Notes: generated by a model not told the origin, from the letters alone. Numbered from the stretch's first letter, positions 1 to 9,136 are shown. The stretch: 64,000 nt of DNA from Silvimonas iriomotensis (GCF_014645535.1 NZ_BMLX01000002.1:372001-436000); one strand, 5' to 3'. Program-made: numbers and translations.

Positions 1-875
1 AAAACCGGGTGCGGCGCGGTGAAGGTCAACACCAGCAACACCAGCGCCAGCAGCATGAAGATGCGTTTGAGCGCGCCCACCGGCCCCAGCCGGTCTGCCA
101 GCTTGCCACCCCAGATATTGCCCACCGCCACCGAAACACCGTAGGCCAGCAGCACCAGGCTGACGGCATTGGGGCCCAAACCCGTGACATCGCGCAGCAT
201 GGGGGCCAGAAAGGTAAAGGCAATAAACGAGCCGCCGTAGCCCAGCGCAGTAATGGCATACACCAGCAAGAGCCGCGGCTGGCGCAGCACATCAAGCTGT
301 CTGATCAGCGATACCGGCGCGTTGCGGGCAATGCTGGCCGGCACAAACGCAAGGCTGCCCGCCACCGCCAGCGCACCCAGCGCGGACACCACCAGGAAGG
401 TCTCGCGCCAGCCAAAGTGCTGCCCGATAAACGTCCCCAGCGGCACGCCCGTGACCAGCGCTACCGTCAGCCCGGTAAACATGATGGCAATGGCGCTGGC
501 CGCTTTTTCACGCGGGACCAGGCTGGTGGCAATGGTCGAGCCAATCGAGAAAAACACCCCGTGCGTCATGCCGGTGAGCACCCGCGCCACGATCAGCGAG
601 GTATACCCCGGCGCGTGCCAGGCCAGCAGATTGCCCAGAGTGAACAGCACCATCAACGCCACCAGCAGCGTTTTGCGTGGCAACTTGCCGGTAAGCGCAG
701 TCAGCACCGGCGCGCCCACCGCCACGCCCAGCGCGTACAGGCTGACCAGCAGCCCGGCAGAAGGTAAAGACACGCCCAGGTTGGCGGCAATATCAGGAAT
801 CAGGCCCACGATCACGAACTCGGTGGTCCCGATGGCAAACGCGCTGATGGTCAGCGCCAGCAAGGCAATCGGCAT
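1..875 (-). CDS. MFS transporter, DHA1/AraJ-like (3' end outside window)
   Basis: This is a major-facilitator-superfamily exporter of the drug/sugar-efflux (AraJ/YdhP-like) type in the inner membrane. The 291 visible residues start MPIALLALTISAFAIGTTEF, the usual opening of this family, with TEF in helix 1. At least eight hydrophobic helices follow, with the loop-2/3 motif around LTGKLPRKT and a proline/glycine-rich helix 5. The stop codon lies beyond the left edge, so roughly 100 residues are missing. The ATG at 873-875 is the only sensible start. It is divergent from the secreted enzyme at 1168. The substrate cannot be told from sequence. Confidence 0.85.
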   Translation of the reverse strand, partial: MPIALLALTISAFAIGTTEFVIVGLIPDIAANLGVSLPSAGLLVSLYALGVAVGAPVLTALTGKLPRKTLLVALMVLFTLGNLLAWHAPGYTSLIVARVLTGMTHGVFFSIGSTIATSLVPREKAASAIAIMFTGLTVALVTGVPLGTFIGQHFGWRETFLVVSALGALAVAGSLAFVPASIARNAPVSLIRQLDVLRQPRLLLVYAITALGYGGSFIAFTFLAPMLRDVTGLGPNAVSLVLLAYGVSVAVGNIWGGKLADRLGPVGALKRIFMLLALVLLVLTFTAPHPV

Positions 876-1167
876 GGTGTTACTCCGGCAAATGGAACAT
901 GCCGCAGTGTGCGCAAACCGCCCGCGCGGAAAAACCATGCTCAAGGCATAACATTGTTGACGATTAATCACCAACCACCGCCTGACTGCGGTTTTTAAAT
1001 CAACTCGTCCGCCAATACGCCGCCGTTGCCCGCACCACCCGGCAGATCGACCCTTCCGCTCATCCCCGTCAGGGCTGCAAGCGCAAAACCAGCGGATAAA
1101 CTGACGCCAGCCTTGCCCATGCAAGGTCATACAAAACCTACAGCAACACCAAAGAGGAATGGAACCG
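876..1167. promoter_or_regulatory. divergent intergenic region, MFS exporter / secreted chitin-binding enzyme
   Basis: These 292 bases separate two divergent genes and must hold both promoters. An AT-richer patch lies near 945-1000. I could not assign -35/-10 boxes or an operator. The GAGGA at 1154-1158 serves the gene starting at 1168. Confidence 0.4.
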
Positions 1168-3015
1168 ATGAACAAACCGCAATTGCGCCGTTTGACGCGC
1201 CTGTGCGCCCTGACGTTTGGCGCGACACTCCCCGTTTTGCTGGCCAGCCAGCTTGCCCATGCCGATGTCCCGACCTGGGTTGATGGCAGCACCTATACCG
1301 CCGGCACCATCGTTTATTACAACGGCCATGATTACCAGGCGCTGGTGACGCAGACCGATTACGTCGGCGCCAACTGGAACCCCGCCGCCACCCCCAGCCT
1401 GTGGAAAGACCTGGGCGCGGTAAGCACCACGCCGACACCGACACCGGCCCCCACGCCCGCACCCACGCCGACCCCTGTCGCCACCCCGGCACCGACGCCT
1501 GTGCCGACCCCAGCCCCGACACCAGCACCCACGCCCGCACCAACGCCGGCACCGACGCCGTCCGGTTGTGCTGCCGCCTGGAATGCCAGCACCGCCTATA
1601 GCGCTGGCGCGACCGTCAGCGTCAATGGCGTGAACTACAAAGCCAACTGGTGGACGCAAGGCGTGAACCCGAGCACCAACAATGGCGGCGACGGCAGCGG
1701 CCAGCCGTGGACGGTGGTCAGCAACTGCGGCAGCACCACGCCGACGCCTACCCCGACGCCGGTGCCAACACCGACCCCCACACCCGTCCCGACGCCCACG
1801 CCCACGCCGGTGCCAACGCCCACCCCGACACCGACACCGACGCCTGCACCCACACCGTCTGGCGCCGTCACCACCACTGGCAAGATCAACTTCCACTTGC
1901 TGCTGGGCGCGGGCACGGCGCAAGACAGCCTGACGCTGGATGGCGATAACTACACCGACCTGATCATGTCCAACATGATCGCCGGCGTGATGTACGGCCA
2001 CCTGGTGCAGCAGTACTACCCGGGCCTGCAGTTTGAAAAAGACTATCTGTACGGTTCCGTGCTGGGCCAGTTGCTGCAGGAAAACCTGGAAACCCAGGTC
2101 TACCAGGCCAGCAGCACGCTGATTGACCCGTCGTCTGACCAGCAAGCCGTGATGGGCGCAGGCCAGGGCGGCCCGTACCAGATCAACAACTACGCCGCCG
2201 ATATGGTCTCTGGCAGCTACACGCCGGCCGGCCACTCGCTGATCAACTTCATCGCGCTGCAAAAGAACATCGGCTACACCCTGGCCGACGCCCCGACGCA
2301 GTACACCAAAGCCACCCCGCCCTCGTTCAACAACAAGTACTACGGCCCGATGCTGACCGCGTACTTCCATTACAACGACATGGTGGCGCTGGTCGAGATC
2401 GGCAAAGGCACCGGCGGCTGGACCACGCCGTGGCAACCGGCGTTCGACAACACCCTGGTGAACTTCAAGAGCCTGCCGAACAACTTCTTCGACGTCCTCT
2501 TGAACGTGGCCTACAACCAGGGCTACTACGGCACGCTGATGTCCAGCTACAGCCAGCTGGGCGCCACGGCCACCGCAGCCACCGTAGCCACGGTGAACGA
2601 CTGGAGCAGCGTCTGGGGCAAGACGGATACGTACCAGCAATATCCGTATCAGGTACGTTATTACCTGAACCAGTTCTACGATCGCCCGATCCCCACCACC
2701 AGCGCCACAGCACTGACCACACCGCAGAACCACGTGGCGTTCAACATGACCACACTGGGCACCGTGTTCAGCAACGTGTTCACGACGCTGTCTTATGTAA
2801 ACAGCAGCGGTCAGGGCGCGTTTATCCCGGCGGCATCGATTCAGGCGGCGTATACCACCGCGCTGCAGCAGCACAGCGTGGTGGCCAGCAGCACGCTGGA
2901 CCTGTCTAACACAACTGACCGGGCCACGATCTTTGCCGTGCTGGAAGACGCCATCAAGAACCTGGAAACCAGCCTGGGCGTGCAGTTCAACGCCACGACC
3001 AATTCCCAGATCTGA
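1168..3015 (+). CDS. secreted enzyme: two CBM5/12 chitin-binding modules plus lysozyme-like catalytic module
   Basis: This 615-residue exported protein has a signal peptide ending near AHA-D (residue 30). Module 1 (about 32-85, [10 protein letters not shown] ... [10 protein letters not shown]) and module 2 (about 135-190, [10 protein letters not shown] ... YKANWWTQG) match the CBM5/12 chitin-binding pattern. Each is followed by a linker of repeated Pro-Thr units. The C-terminal 380 residues form the probable catalytic module. A Glu (NLETQVY) followed about 20 residues later by [14 protein letters not shown] resembles the lysozyme/transglycosylase fold, as in chitinase or chitosanase families, but I cannot assign a GH family. 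The start at 1168 is preferred over 1159 because GAGGA sits 9 bases upstream of it, whereas it abuts 1159. Extracellular chitin, chitosan or peptidoglycan hydrolysis is inferred. Confidence 0.75.
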   Translation: MNKPQLRRLTRLCALTFGATLPVLLASQLAHADVPTWVDGSTYTAGTIVYYNGHDYQALVTQTDYVGANWNPAATPSLWKDLGAVSTTPTPTPAPTPAPTPTPVATPAPTPVPTPAPTPAPTPAPTPAPTPSGCAAAWNASTAYSAGATVSVNGVNYKANWWTQGVNPSTNNGGDGSGQPWTVVSNCGSTTPTPTPTPVPTPTPTPVPTPTPTPVPTPTPTPTPTPAPTPSGAVTTTGKINFHLLLGAGTAQDSLTLDGDNYTDLIMSNMIAGVMYGHLVQQYYPGLQFEKDYLYGSVLGQLLQENLETQVYQASSTLIDPSSDQQAVMGAGQGGPYQINNYAADMVSGSYTPAGHSLINFIALQKNIGYTLADAPTQYTKATPPSFNNKYYGPMLTAYFHYNDMVALVEIGKGTGGWTTPWQPAFDNTLVNFKSLPNNFFDVLLNVAYNQGYYGTLMSSYSQLGATATAATVATVNDWSSVWGKTDTYQQYPYQVRYYLNQFYDRPIPTTSATALTTPQNHVAFNMTTLGTVFSNVFTTLSYVNSSGQGAFIPAASIQAAYTTALQQHSVVASSTLDLSNTTDRATIFAVLEDAIKNLETSLGVQFNATTNSQI

Positions 3016-3042
3016 TGACGCCCTTTGGGTAGTCGCAAAACA

Positions 3043-3076
3043 AAACGCGCTGACCGGGAGGTGAGCGCGTTTTTTT
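3043..3076. terminator. intrinsic terminator between convergent genes
   Basis: A stem AAACGCGCT / AGCGCGTTT (9 bp) is followed by a run of T. It lies between the convergent genes ending at 3015 (+) and 3095 (-). Confidence 0.85.
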
Positions 3077-3094
3077 ATGCCATCAGCCCTTTAT

Positions 3095-3892
3095 TCAAGC
3101 CAGGCGGGCGGGCAAGGCACAAAGAATCTGATGCAGTTCATCGGCAAACGTCGCCGCATCAACGGCGTACCCCATATGGTGCCCCACCATCTCTACACAC
3201 GGGCACGGCACCTGGCGCGCCAGTTCATGCGCGGTTTGCGCGTAAAACGCATTCCCGCTGGCCCGGCCAACGGCCGTGACCATGGGAACCTGGCGCAACG
3301 CCGCCACATCCGGCACGAAATGGTTGATCACGTTGAACTCATACTTCAGGAAACGATAGAAATTGCCATCCTGATCCGCCGGCGCCGCTGCGCCATCGCC
3401 CAATCCGACAAATGAAGAGGCAAAAAGCTTCATGGCCGCCGCTCCACCCTCGGTCTCGAAGGTGTGACTGACCTGATCAAAAAACTGCCGCCATTGCGGG
3501 CCATCTTTCAGGATATCGGTGATTGGCGGTTCATGATCCACCAGCCCGCGCACCCATTGCGGGTGATCCTGGGCAATCTGCAACGCAATATTCGCCCCTG
3601 CGCTGTTACCAAATACATAAGCCGGCCCGCCTTGCATGGCAGCTATCACCGCCGCGCCGTCACGACCTTGCTGCGCCATGTTCAGCTCTGCGTGCACGTC
3701 ACCGGTACTGCGAAAATTGGCCCGGCGATCGTAGCGCACCACCGTATAACGGTCTGCCAGTTGCGCAGAAAGACGGGCAAAACGGCCGCTGTCGCCATTG
3801 CCGCCCACCACCAGCAACAACAACGGGCCTTGCCCTTCTACATCACACGCAATATCTGCGCCTTCGGTGTGAACCGTGAATGACTTGCTCAT
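3095..3892 (-). CDS. alpha/beta hydrolase
   Basis: This 265-residue soluble alpha/beta-hydrolase-fold protein starts MSKSFTVHTEGADIACDVEG. An oxyanion-type strand (LLLLVVGGNGDSG) is followed by the nucleophile elbow GNSAG (FGNSAGANIAL, about residue 100) and a C-terminal catalytic His candidate in VGHHMGY. The second G-N-S-A-G element is typical of esterase, haloperoxidase or C-C hydrolase relatives. The ATG at 3892 has GGAG at 8 bases. The in-frame upstream extension to 3949 has no comparable ribosome site. The substrate is unknown. A palindrome just upstream (3951-3968) suggests a dedicated regulator encoded elsewhere. Confidence 0.8.
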   Translation of the reverse strand: MSKSFTVHTEGADIACDVEGQGPLLLLVVGGNGDSGRFARLSAQLADRYTVVRYDRRANFRSTGDVHAELNMAQQGRDGAAVIAAMQGGPAYVFGNSAGANIALQIAQDHPQWVRGLVDHEPPITDILKDGPQWRQFFDQVSHTFETEGGAAAMKLFASSFVGLGDGAAAPADQDGNFYRFLKYEFNVINHFVPDVAALRQVPMVTAVGRASGNAFYAQTAHELARQVPCPCVEMVGHHMGYAVDAATFADELHQILCALPARLA

Positions 3893-3950
3893 GGTACCGA
3901 CTCCTGGGTTGCGATTGATGGTCCCAGTGTCATCCCGATTTTTGATCACT

Positions 3951-3968
3951 TCAAATATATAAATTTGA
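3951..3968. promoter_or_regulatory. AT-rich inverted repeat upstream of the alpha/beta hydrolase
   Basis: TCAAAT-N6-ATTTGA is a perfect 6-bp inverted repeat placed 59-76 bases upstream of the hydrolase start, where a repressor operator overlapping the promoter would be expected. The binding protein is unknown. Confidence 0.4.
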
Positions 3969-4026
3969 TTGATTGATCAGTTTTTTTGATTTAACTGCGT
4001 GGCGTTCTTGCGCAAATTGCAGCTAG

Positions 4027-4047
4027 ATTCCGGCTCAAGGCCGGAAT
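4027..4047. repeat. short dispersed inverted repeat, copy 1 (dRS3/REP-like)
   Basis: ATTCCGGC-TCAAG-GCCGGAAT has an 8-bp stem and is followed by GACGA. It shares its outer bases and 3' flank with the copy at 4450-4469. The form resembles the neisserial dRS3 repeat, ATTCC(N)GGAAT. Confidence 0.65.
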
Positions 4048-4086
4048 GACGAGTCAAGAGGTGTGAGGTGAATTGGCGGTGGCAGT

Positions 4087-4117
4087 GCCGTTGCTGTTGC
4101 CGTTGCCGTTGCCGTTG
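4087..4117. repeat. GCCGTT hexanucleotide tandem repeat
   Basis: There are five consecutive hexamers, GCCGTT GCTGTT and then three GCCGTT, plus a related unit near 4134-4141. They lie in non-coding sequence. This is a slippage-prone microsatellite that may vary between strains. Confidence 0.6.
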
Positions 4118-4149
4118 ATTTCCGGGGTTGGGGTTGCCGTTGCTTTTGA

Positions 4150-4345
4150 CTTGCCCTCCCCTTGACTGCGCCGAGCATCGCAGCAAGGCGCGGGGTTTCG
4201 GCGGAGGGGTGTCTGAGCGAAGCGAGTTCCCGTAGCCAGCCGCGCCTTGCGAGAAGCACAGGGAACTCGCGTAGCGAGCGCCGTCGCAGGGGTCGCCTTT
4301 TCTTTGGTGCCTTTCTTTTGGCGACCCAAAAGAAAGGCACTTGCT
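4150..4345. repeat. structured intergenic repeat element
   Basis: This non-coding block has nested inverted repeats. GCGAGTTCCC at 4222-4231 pairs with GGGAACTCGC at 4261-4270. A perfect 15-bp hairpin lies at 4307-4340, with arms 4307-4321 and 4326-4340 and loop CGAC. From memory, very similar words around TTTTCTTTGG ... CCAAAAGAAAGG recur between genes in many proteobacteria and are often mistranslated as short 'hypothetical proteins'. Reading frames through this block are therefore not treated as genes. Confidence 0.6.
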
Positions 4346-4449
4346 GTCGGGCAACCCCCGACATCCAAACCACCGCGCCGTCAGGCGCTAACACCCACAC
4401 CGCAATAGTGGATTGTCACTACCGCTCCAAATCCACCCCACTCAGCTGG

Positions 4450-4469
4450 ATTCCTGCCTCCGCAGGAAT
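4450..4469. repeat. short dispersed inverted repeat, copy 2 (dRS3/REP-like)
   Basis: ATTCCTGC-CTCC-GCAGGAAT has an 8-bp stem, is preceded by TGG and is followed by GACGA, like the copy at 4027-4047. The remainder of the 3950-4530 stretch contains no gene that I can support. Confidence 0.65.
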
Positions 4470-4530
4470 GACGAAGCTGCTGGCCTACCACCAGCCACCC
4501 CGCCCCTCCACCCGCCCCCAAAAAACCAAT

Positions 4531-5589
4531 TTACCCACCAACCCTCACCGGCCCGCCCATCCGGGCACTCTCATACACCGCATCCAGAATCTCCATCACA
4601 ATCAACCCCTCCTCCCCCGGCGCCGGATGCGGCTGGTCTGCCAGAATGGCCGCCGCCATTTCATACATGGCCGGCAAGCCCTCACCCGCAGACGGATGCA
4701 CATGAATATCCAGCGCCGAGCCATGCTGCTCGGTGAAAATATGCGCATCAAACGTATAGCCTTCATCCAGATTGTGCTGCAGCAAACCGGCTTTGGTACC
4801 CAGCAGGCGGGTTTCCATCAGGTCAGCTTCTTTGATATTGGCCGCCCAGGACGCTTCCAGCGACAGCGTCGCACCGTTCTCGAACCGGATAAACGCGCTG
4901 GCCAGGTCTTCCACATCAAACGTTTTGCCGGACTGCCGCGCCAGTTCGCCCGCGATCGGGTTGTAGGTATTGCCCAGCACCCACGCCGGCTTGGGGTAGC
5001 CCATCAACCACAGCGCCAGATCAAGCCGGTGCACACCCAGATCAATCAGCGGGCCGCCGCCAGACAAGGCTTTGGTGCCAAACCAGCCACCGAAGCCGGG
5101 CATGCCACGGCGGCGGTGCCAGACTGTGCGGCCATTGTAAAAGTCGCCAAACACGCCGGCATCCACCTGAGCCTTGAGCGCGCGGGATTGGGCGCTGAAG
5201 CGGTAAGAGAAATTGATCATCAAGCGCTTGCCGGCGCGTTGGGCCGCCGCCAGCATCTCGCGCCCTTCCGCGGCGTTCATGGCCATGGGCTTTTCGCACA
5301 ACACATGGCAGCCGGCGGCCAGCGCGGCCAGCGTGAGTGACTTGTGGTACTTGTTGGGCGTGCAGATGCTGACCACGTCCAGTTGTCCGGCAGCCAGCAT
5401 GGCCTCAAGGCTGTCGTAGCGGCCGGGTACGGCAAACTCGTCACCGACCTGCGCCAGGCGGCTGGTATCCGGGTCGGCAATGGCAACGACATCCGCTTGC
5501 GGGTGCATCTGCCAGCCTTCGATATGCTTGCGCCCGATCCCGAGCCCGACAACGCCGATGCGCAGTCGTTGCGTTGATGTGGAGTGCAT
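4531..5589 (-). CDS. Gfo/Idh/MocA family NAD(P)-dependent oxidoreductase
   Basis: This 352-residue cytoplasmic dehydrogenase is of the glucose-fructose oxidoreductase/inositol dehydrogenase/MocA family. The N-terminal Rossmann domain carries GVVGLGIGRKH and the family EKP motif (LCEKPMAMN, about residue 97). The C-terminal substrate domain carries GGGPLIDLGVHRLD, with the usual catalytic Asp/His pair. Its ATG shares a base with the stop codon of the upstream thuA-type gene (ATGA), so the two are translationally coupled. With ThuA and the divergent AraC regulator it probably acts in catabolism or interconversion of a sugar or glycoside. The exact substrate cannot be deduced. Confidence 0.9.
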   Translation of the reverse strand: MHSTSTQRLRIGVVGLGIGRKHIEGWQMHPQADVVAIADPDTSRLAQVGDEFAVPGRYDSLEAMLAAGQLDVVSICTPNKYHKSLTLAALAAGCHVLCEKPMAMNAAEGREMLAAAQRAGKRLMINFSYRFSAQSRALKAQVDAGVFGDFYNGRTVWHRRRGMPGFGGWFGTKALSGGGPLIDLGVHRLDLALWLMGYPKPAWVLGNTYNPIAGELARQSGKTFDVEDLASAFIRFENGATLSLEASWAANIKEADLMETRLLGTKAGLLQHNLDEGYTFDAHIFTEQHGSALDIHVHPSAGEGLPAMYEMAAAILADQPHPAPGEEGLIVMEILDAVYESARMGGPVRVGG

Positions 5590-6395
5590 CAGATATCCCC
5601 TTTGCCTTGCACAATGCCTACTTTCGAGAAGGTCACATTCTTACTGGCAATGGGCTCCAGCGCGGGTGACTCCGGGCAGACATCCACGATGTTCACCCGT
5701 GGCGCAGCCCACTGCACGGCGTTGGCCAGCACTTGCTGTACGTTGCGGTCGTAATAGGTCGGGTAAGCCTCATGCCCCGGGCGGAAATAGAACACGCGCC
5801 CGTGCCCCCGCTGCCAGCAACAGCCAGAGCGGAAGACTTCACCGCCTTCAAACCAGGACAGGAACACAAGTTCATCCGGTTGCGGAATATCAAAGCGCTC
5901 ACCGTACATTTCTTCATACGGCAGCTCAAAATACTGGCCCAGGCCAGCGGCAATGGGGTGCGAGGGTTCGACCACCCAGAGGCGTTCTTTCTCGTCAGCT
6001 TCGCGCCATTTCAGCGAACAATTTGTTCCCATCAGGCGGCGGAAGATTTTGGAAAAATGCCCCGAATGCAGCACGATCAGGCCCATCCCTTCCAGCACGC
6101 GTTGCTGCACGCGCGCCACGATCTCGTCACTGACATTGGCATGCGCCTTGTGGCCCCACCAGACCAGCACATCACAGCCCGCCAGGCGTGCCTCGGTCAG
6201 GCCGTGTTCCGGCTGATCCAGCGTGGCGGTGCTGACTTCCAGCGGCACGGCGCCCTGGCTCAGGGCGGGCACATCCTTCAGGGCGGCGGCAATGGTGGCG
6301 TGCAGACCATCCGGATAGATAGCCGCCACCGCCGGGTTCTGCCGCTCATGCTGAAACTCGTTCCAGACAATGACAGAAATACGGGATTTGGACAC
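5589..6395 (-). CDS. ThuA-like (trehalose utilisation type) protein
   Basis: This 268-residue protein of the ThuA family has a class-I-glutamine-amidotransferase-like flavodoxin fold. Its motifs include [12 protein letters not shown] near the N-terminus, [13 protein letters not shown], the loop [14 protein letters not shown], and near the end [18 protein letters not shown]. ThuA proteins act with oxidoreductases in keto-sugar or trehalose metabolism. A GTG start at 6395 is chosen because CACGGAG lies 7-8 bases upstream; the 10-residue extension has no such site. It is the first gene of an operon with the Gfo/Idh/MocA gene, overlapping it by one base. Confidence 0.88.
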   Translation of the reverse strand: MSKSRISVIVWNEFQHERQNPAVAAIYPDGLHATIAAALKDVPALSQGAVPLEVSTATLDQPEHGLTEARLAGCDVLVWWGHKAHANVSDEIVARVQQRVLEGMGLIVLHSGHFSKIFRRLMGTNCSLKWREADEKERLWVVEPSHPIAAGLGQYFELPYEEMYGERFDIPQPDELVFLSWFEGGEVFRSGCCWQRGHGRVFYFRPGHEAYPTYYDRNVQQVLANAVQWAAPRVNIVDVCPESPALEPIASKNVTFSKVGIVQGKGDI

Positions 6396-6569
6396 AATAA
6401 GACTCCGTGATAAAAACCGGATCAACCGGTAAACCGCTCGGGCAAGAAATCATGCTGCAAGCGCACATATTGCGGGCTATGGCATGCAGTCATCGATAAC
6501 AAGTGCAGCAAGATTAGCCCTGCCCGGTCACGCGTCTCAATCTGAATCAGTGCGACAAAACTGCAAAGA

Positions 6570-7529
6570 ATGTCAAAAAACCCGGATAGCCGACTCAAGC
6601 TGGCCAAAGCCGCCAGCCCGCTCAAAAGCGTGCGGACCAGTTCGCCCGGCCAGGGCCGGATCATGCGGGAGCAACTGCTGGCGTTTGGCCAGCGTCTGGC
6701 CAGTGGCGGCCAGCCGGTGTTGTTGCCGCCGGAAAACGCGGATTTGCTGGCGCGGGGAGATGGCCATTTTCATCTGGCGCCAGAGCTCTTCTTGCAAGTC
6801 AGCGGCACGACCACATTCCGGTTTGTGGACGGCGCATTGACGGTTAACGCCGGTGAATTGCTGTTGATGCCACCACGCCAGTTGCATGCCGAGCACGTCG
6901 CGCCAGCGGATGGCGCGCCGTTTTGCAATGTCGTGATCTATGCCGAAGGTCACGCGCTGACGTGTCATCTGGCACAGGAAGTCGCGCCCGGCAAACCGGG
7001 CATAGAACATCTGGAAGCGCGCAATCATGCGCTTGCACCGCGTATTCACGGCTGGATGGCGGATGCCGCCCGGCTGGGCCGCAGCACGTCGGCGCCCTGG
7101 GCGGAGCTGGGCCGCACCCAGGCCAGATCACTGCTGGCTGCGGCCACGCTGGGTGTATTGCAGGCGCTGGACGACGCCGAAGAAACCAGCAACCGCGCCG
7201 AGCCACCGCTGGTGGCGCATGCACGGGTGTTGATCCAGAACCAGCTGGGCGATCAGGCCCTGAGTGTGCAGGCGCTGGCGGCCGAAGCCGGCTGCACGGC
7301 CGATTACCTCTCGCACCTGTTCCGGCAAAGTACCGGGGAGCATCTGGCGGGTTTTATCAACCGTTTGCGTATGGAACGGGCCAGCCATTTGCTGCAAGAC
7401 CCGGCGCTGGCGGGCAAGGAAATCGCCTGGGCTTGCGGTTTTGCCACGGCCAGTTATTTCACCCGCACGTTTCGCCAGCACTTTGGCATGACACCGCAAG
7501 CCTGGCGCCAGGCCAACGTACCCGGCTGA
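6570..7529 (+). CDS. AraC-family transcriptional regulator
   Basis: This 319-residue regulator has an N-terminal cupin-like sensing domain (about 40-130, with GELLLMPPRQLHAEH) and a C-terminal double helix-turn-helix (about 215-310, ending FGMTPQAWRQ). The HTH carries ALSVQALAAEAGCTADYLSH and GFATASYFTRTFRQHFG. It is transcribed away from the ThuA/oxidoreductase operon with a 174-bp shared control region, so it probably controls that operon in response to a sugar. The ribosome site is weak. A start at Met32 (6663) is possible and would still retain both domains. Confidence 0.88.
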   Translation: MSKNPDSRLKLAKAASPLKSVRTSSPGQGRIMREQLLAFGQRLASGGQPVLLPPENADLLARGDGHFHLAPELFLQVSGTTTFRFVDGALTVNAGELLLMPPRQLHAEHVAPADGAPFCNVVIYAEGHALTCHLAQEVAPGKPGIEHLEARNHALAPRIHGWMADAARLGRSTSAPWAELGRTQARSLLAAATLGVLQALDDAEETSNRAEPPLVAHARVLIQNQLGDQALSVQALAAEAGCTADYLSHLFRQSTGEHLAGFINRLRMERASHLLQDPALAGKEIAWACGFATASYFTRTFRQHFGMTPQAWRQANVPG

Positions 7530-7541
7530 TCCATCGCCGCC

Positions 7542-8888
7542 TCAGACTGCCACGGGCAGTGCGCCGTGCGGCAGGTTGACCCGCACTTGCAGGCCGTGTT
7601 GTGGCGCGTCTTCCAGCACCAGGCTGCCGCCATGCAGCGTCACGGCCTGCGCCACCAAAGACAGCCCCAGCCCGCAACCGTCTTCTGCTGCGCCTGGCGG
7701 CCGGTAAAAGCGGTCCAGCACCCGCTCACGCAGCGCCGGTTCAATACCCGGGCCGTTATCCTGCACCACCAGTTCCACGCCTTGCGCGCTGCTTTGCAGC
7801 GTCACGGTGATTTGCGCGCCGCGGGGCGTATAGCGAATGGCGTTTTCGACCAGATTGCGCAAAGCCGTGGATACCGCCACGGCGTGACCAATGAACAGCA
7901 GGCGATCGGGTGCGTTGAAACTCAGTTGCTGGTCTTTGTCGGCGGCGCGGCCGGCCAGTTCTGCCAGCGTATTCTGGCTCAGGCTGGCCAGATCAAAGAT
8001 TTCCCGTGGCAAACGTTCGGCCCGATCCAGCCGGGCCAGTGCCAGCAATTGTTCCACCAGATGCCCACCACGGCGGGCGGCCTCTTCCACCGCCAGCAAG
8101 GCGTGTTCGCGCCGGGCATCGTCACGCGTGGTCCGGGCCACTTCGGCCTGCACCAGCAGCGCGGCAAAGGGGGTGCGCAGTTCATGCGCGGCGTCAGAGG
8201 TGAAGCGCCGCTCCCGCTCCAGCATGGCATCAACCCGGTCGAGCAAGGCATTGAGCGCAATGGCGGGCTTTTGCAGTTCTTCAACCAGCGCTTCTGTTTC
8301 AAAGTGCCGGGGCTGGTTGGGGTCAAAATCATCCAGCTGTTGCGAGAGCTCGTGCAGCGGCAGCAAGCCGCGCCGCACGCTGTAAAACAGCGCGGCTGCC
8401 ACAATTGGCAACACCAGCAGCAGCGTGACCAGCTGCCGCCGGGCCAGCAGATGCAAAAACTGGTCGTGGTCCGCGTAGTCTTCCATCACCCGGACCTGAA
8501 AATCGCCGTCGTTATCCCACTGCGTATAGGCGCGCCAGGTTTTATCCCCGATCTCCTGATTGGAATAGCCCGGCTGGCGCGAAAAAGGCCAGTCCGGCGC
8601 GTTCATCGAGGCAAACAGCAAGGTGCCGTCCGGCCCGAAAATCTGCACCGCAAACGGGCCGATCGGCAGGCTGGCCGCGTGCGGGCCCACGTGGTTGGGG
8701 CTGGCTTTATCCAGCTCGAACGCCAGCAACAACTGCGTACTTTCTTTCAGGCGGTGATCAAACCAGCGCTCACTGCGCTGGCGCGCCATGGCGTAACCGC
8801 CCCCCAGCACGATGGTCGTGATCAGCACCAGGCTGATCAGGCAATACGTCATCAGACGGCCGCCCAGAGAGCGGGGAAAGCGGAGCAT
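7542..8888 (-). CDS. sensor histidine kinase (QseC/PhoQ-like), no adjacent response regulator
   Basis: This 448-residue inner-membrane two-component kinase has TM1 near residues 12-35, a periplasmic sensor of about 120 residues, TM2 (TLLLVLPIVAAALFYSV) and a HAMP-like segment. The H-box is SDAAHELRTPFAALL, and the ATPase carries the N-box NLVENAIRYTP, DNGPGIEP and GCGLGLSL. All catalytic elements are present. The ATG at 8888 has AGGA at 7 bases; an upstream GTG at 8918 is less likely. Such kinases normally follow their regulator gene, but its neighbours here are an AraC regulator and glycosyltransferases, so the partner is elsewhere. Confidence 0.9.
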   Translation of the reverse strand: MLRFPRSLGGRLMTYCLISLVLITTIVLGGGYAMARQRSERWFDHRLKESTQLLLAFELDKASPNHVGPHAASLPIGPFAVQIFGPDGTLLFASMNAPDWPFSRQPGYSNQEIGDKTWRAYTQWDNDGDFQVRVMEDYADHDQFLHLLARRQLVTLLLVLPIVAAALFYSVRRGLLPLHELSQQLDDFDPNQPRHFETEALVEELQKPAIALNALLDRVDAMLERERRFTSDAAHELRTPFAALLVQAEVARTTRDDARREHALLAVEEAARRGGHLVEQLLALARLDRAERLPREIFDLASLSQNTLAELAGRAADKDQQLSFNAPDRLLFIGHAVAVSTALRNLVENAIRYTPRGAQITVTLQSSAQGVELVVQDNGPGIEPALRERVLDRFYRPPGAAEDGCGLGLSLVAQAVTLHGGSLVLEDAPQHGLQVRVNLPHGALPVAV

Positions 8889-9136
8889 GGCAAGTCCTGC
8901 ATCGAAGTGAGCGCGCACTATAACGCGCGTCCCTTTTACCCGGCTGACCGGTTGTAAGAAATATCTAATAAACCGGTATTTTTTGGCACAAATTTGCCTA
9001 AATCAAACACCCCGCATTTTCTTCAGCATCCCTTAAGAAACAAAGTCTATCTTCCCGCCACGTTAGGACATGCCCTAGTTTTTGCTTTCATTTGTAACTG
9101 GTTTTCTATTTTCTGCTTACGGCTTTAGTTGGTTTT

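Noticed and set aside
1138-2874. Long minus-strand open frame (578 codons) opposite the secreted chitin-binding enzyme
   Set aside because: Its Arg/Gly/Val-rich product lacks any fold and the plus-strand gene has signal peptide, modules and ribosome site. It arises from GC-rich third positions.
4162-5340. Plus-strand open frame of 392 codons over the repeat island and the oxidoreductase
   Set aside because: The first part translates the intergenic repeat, the rest is antisense to the Gfo/Idh/MocA gene.
8984-8998. TGGCACAAATTTGCC as a sigma-54 promoter before the GT2 gene
   Set aside because: The spacing between the GG and GC elements is one base too short, and sigma-54 spacing is strict.
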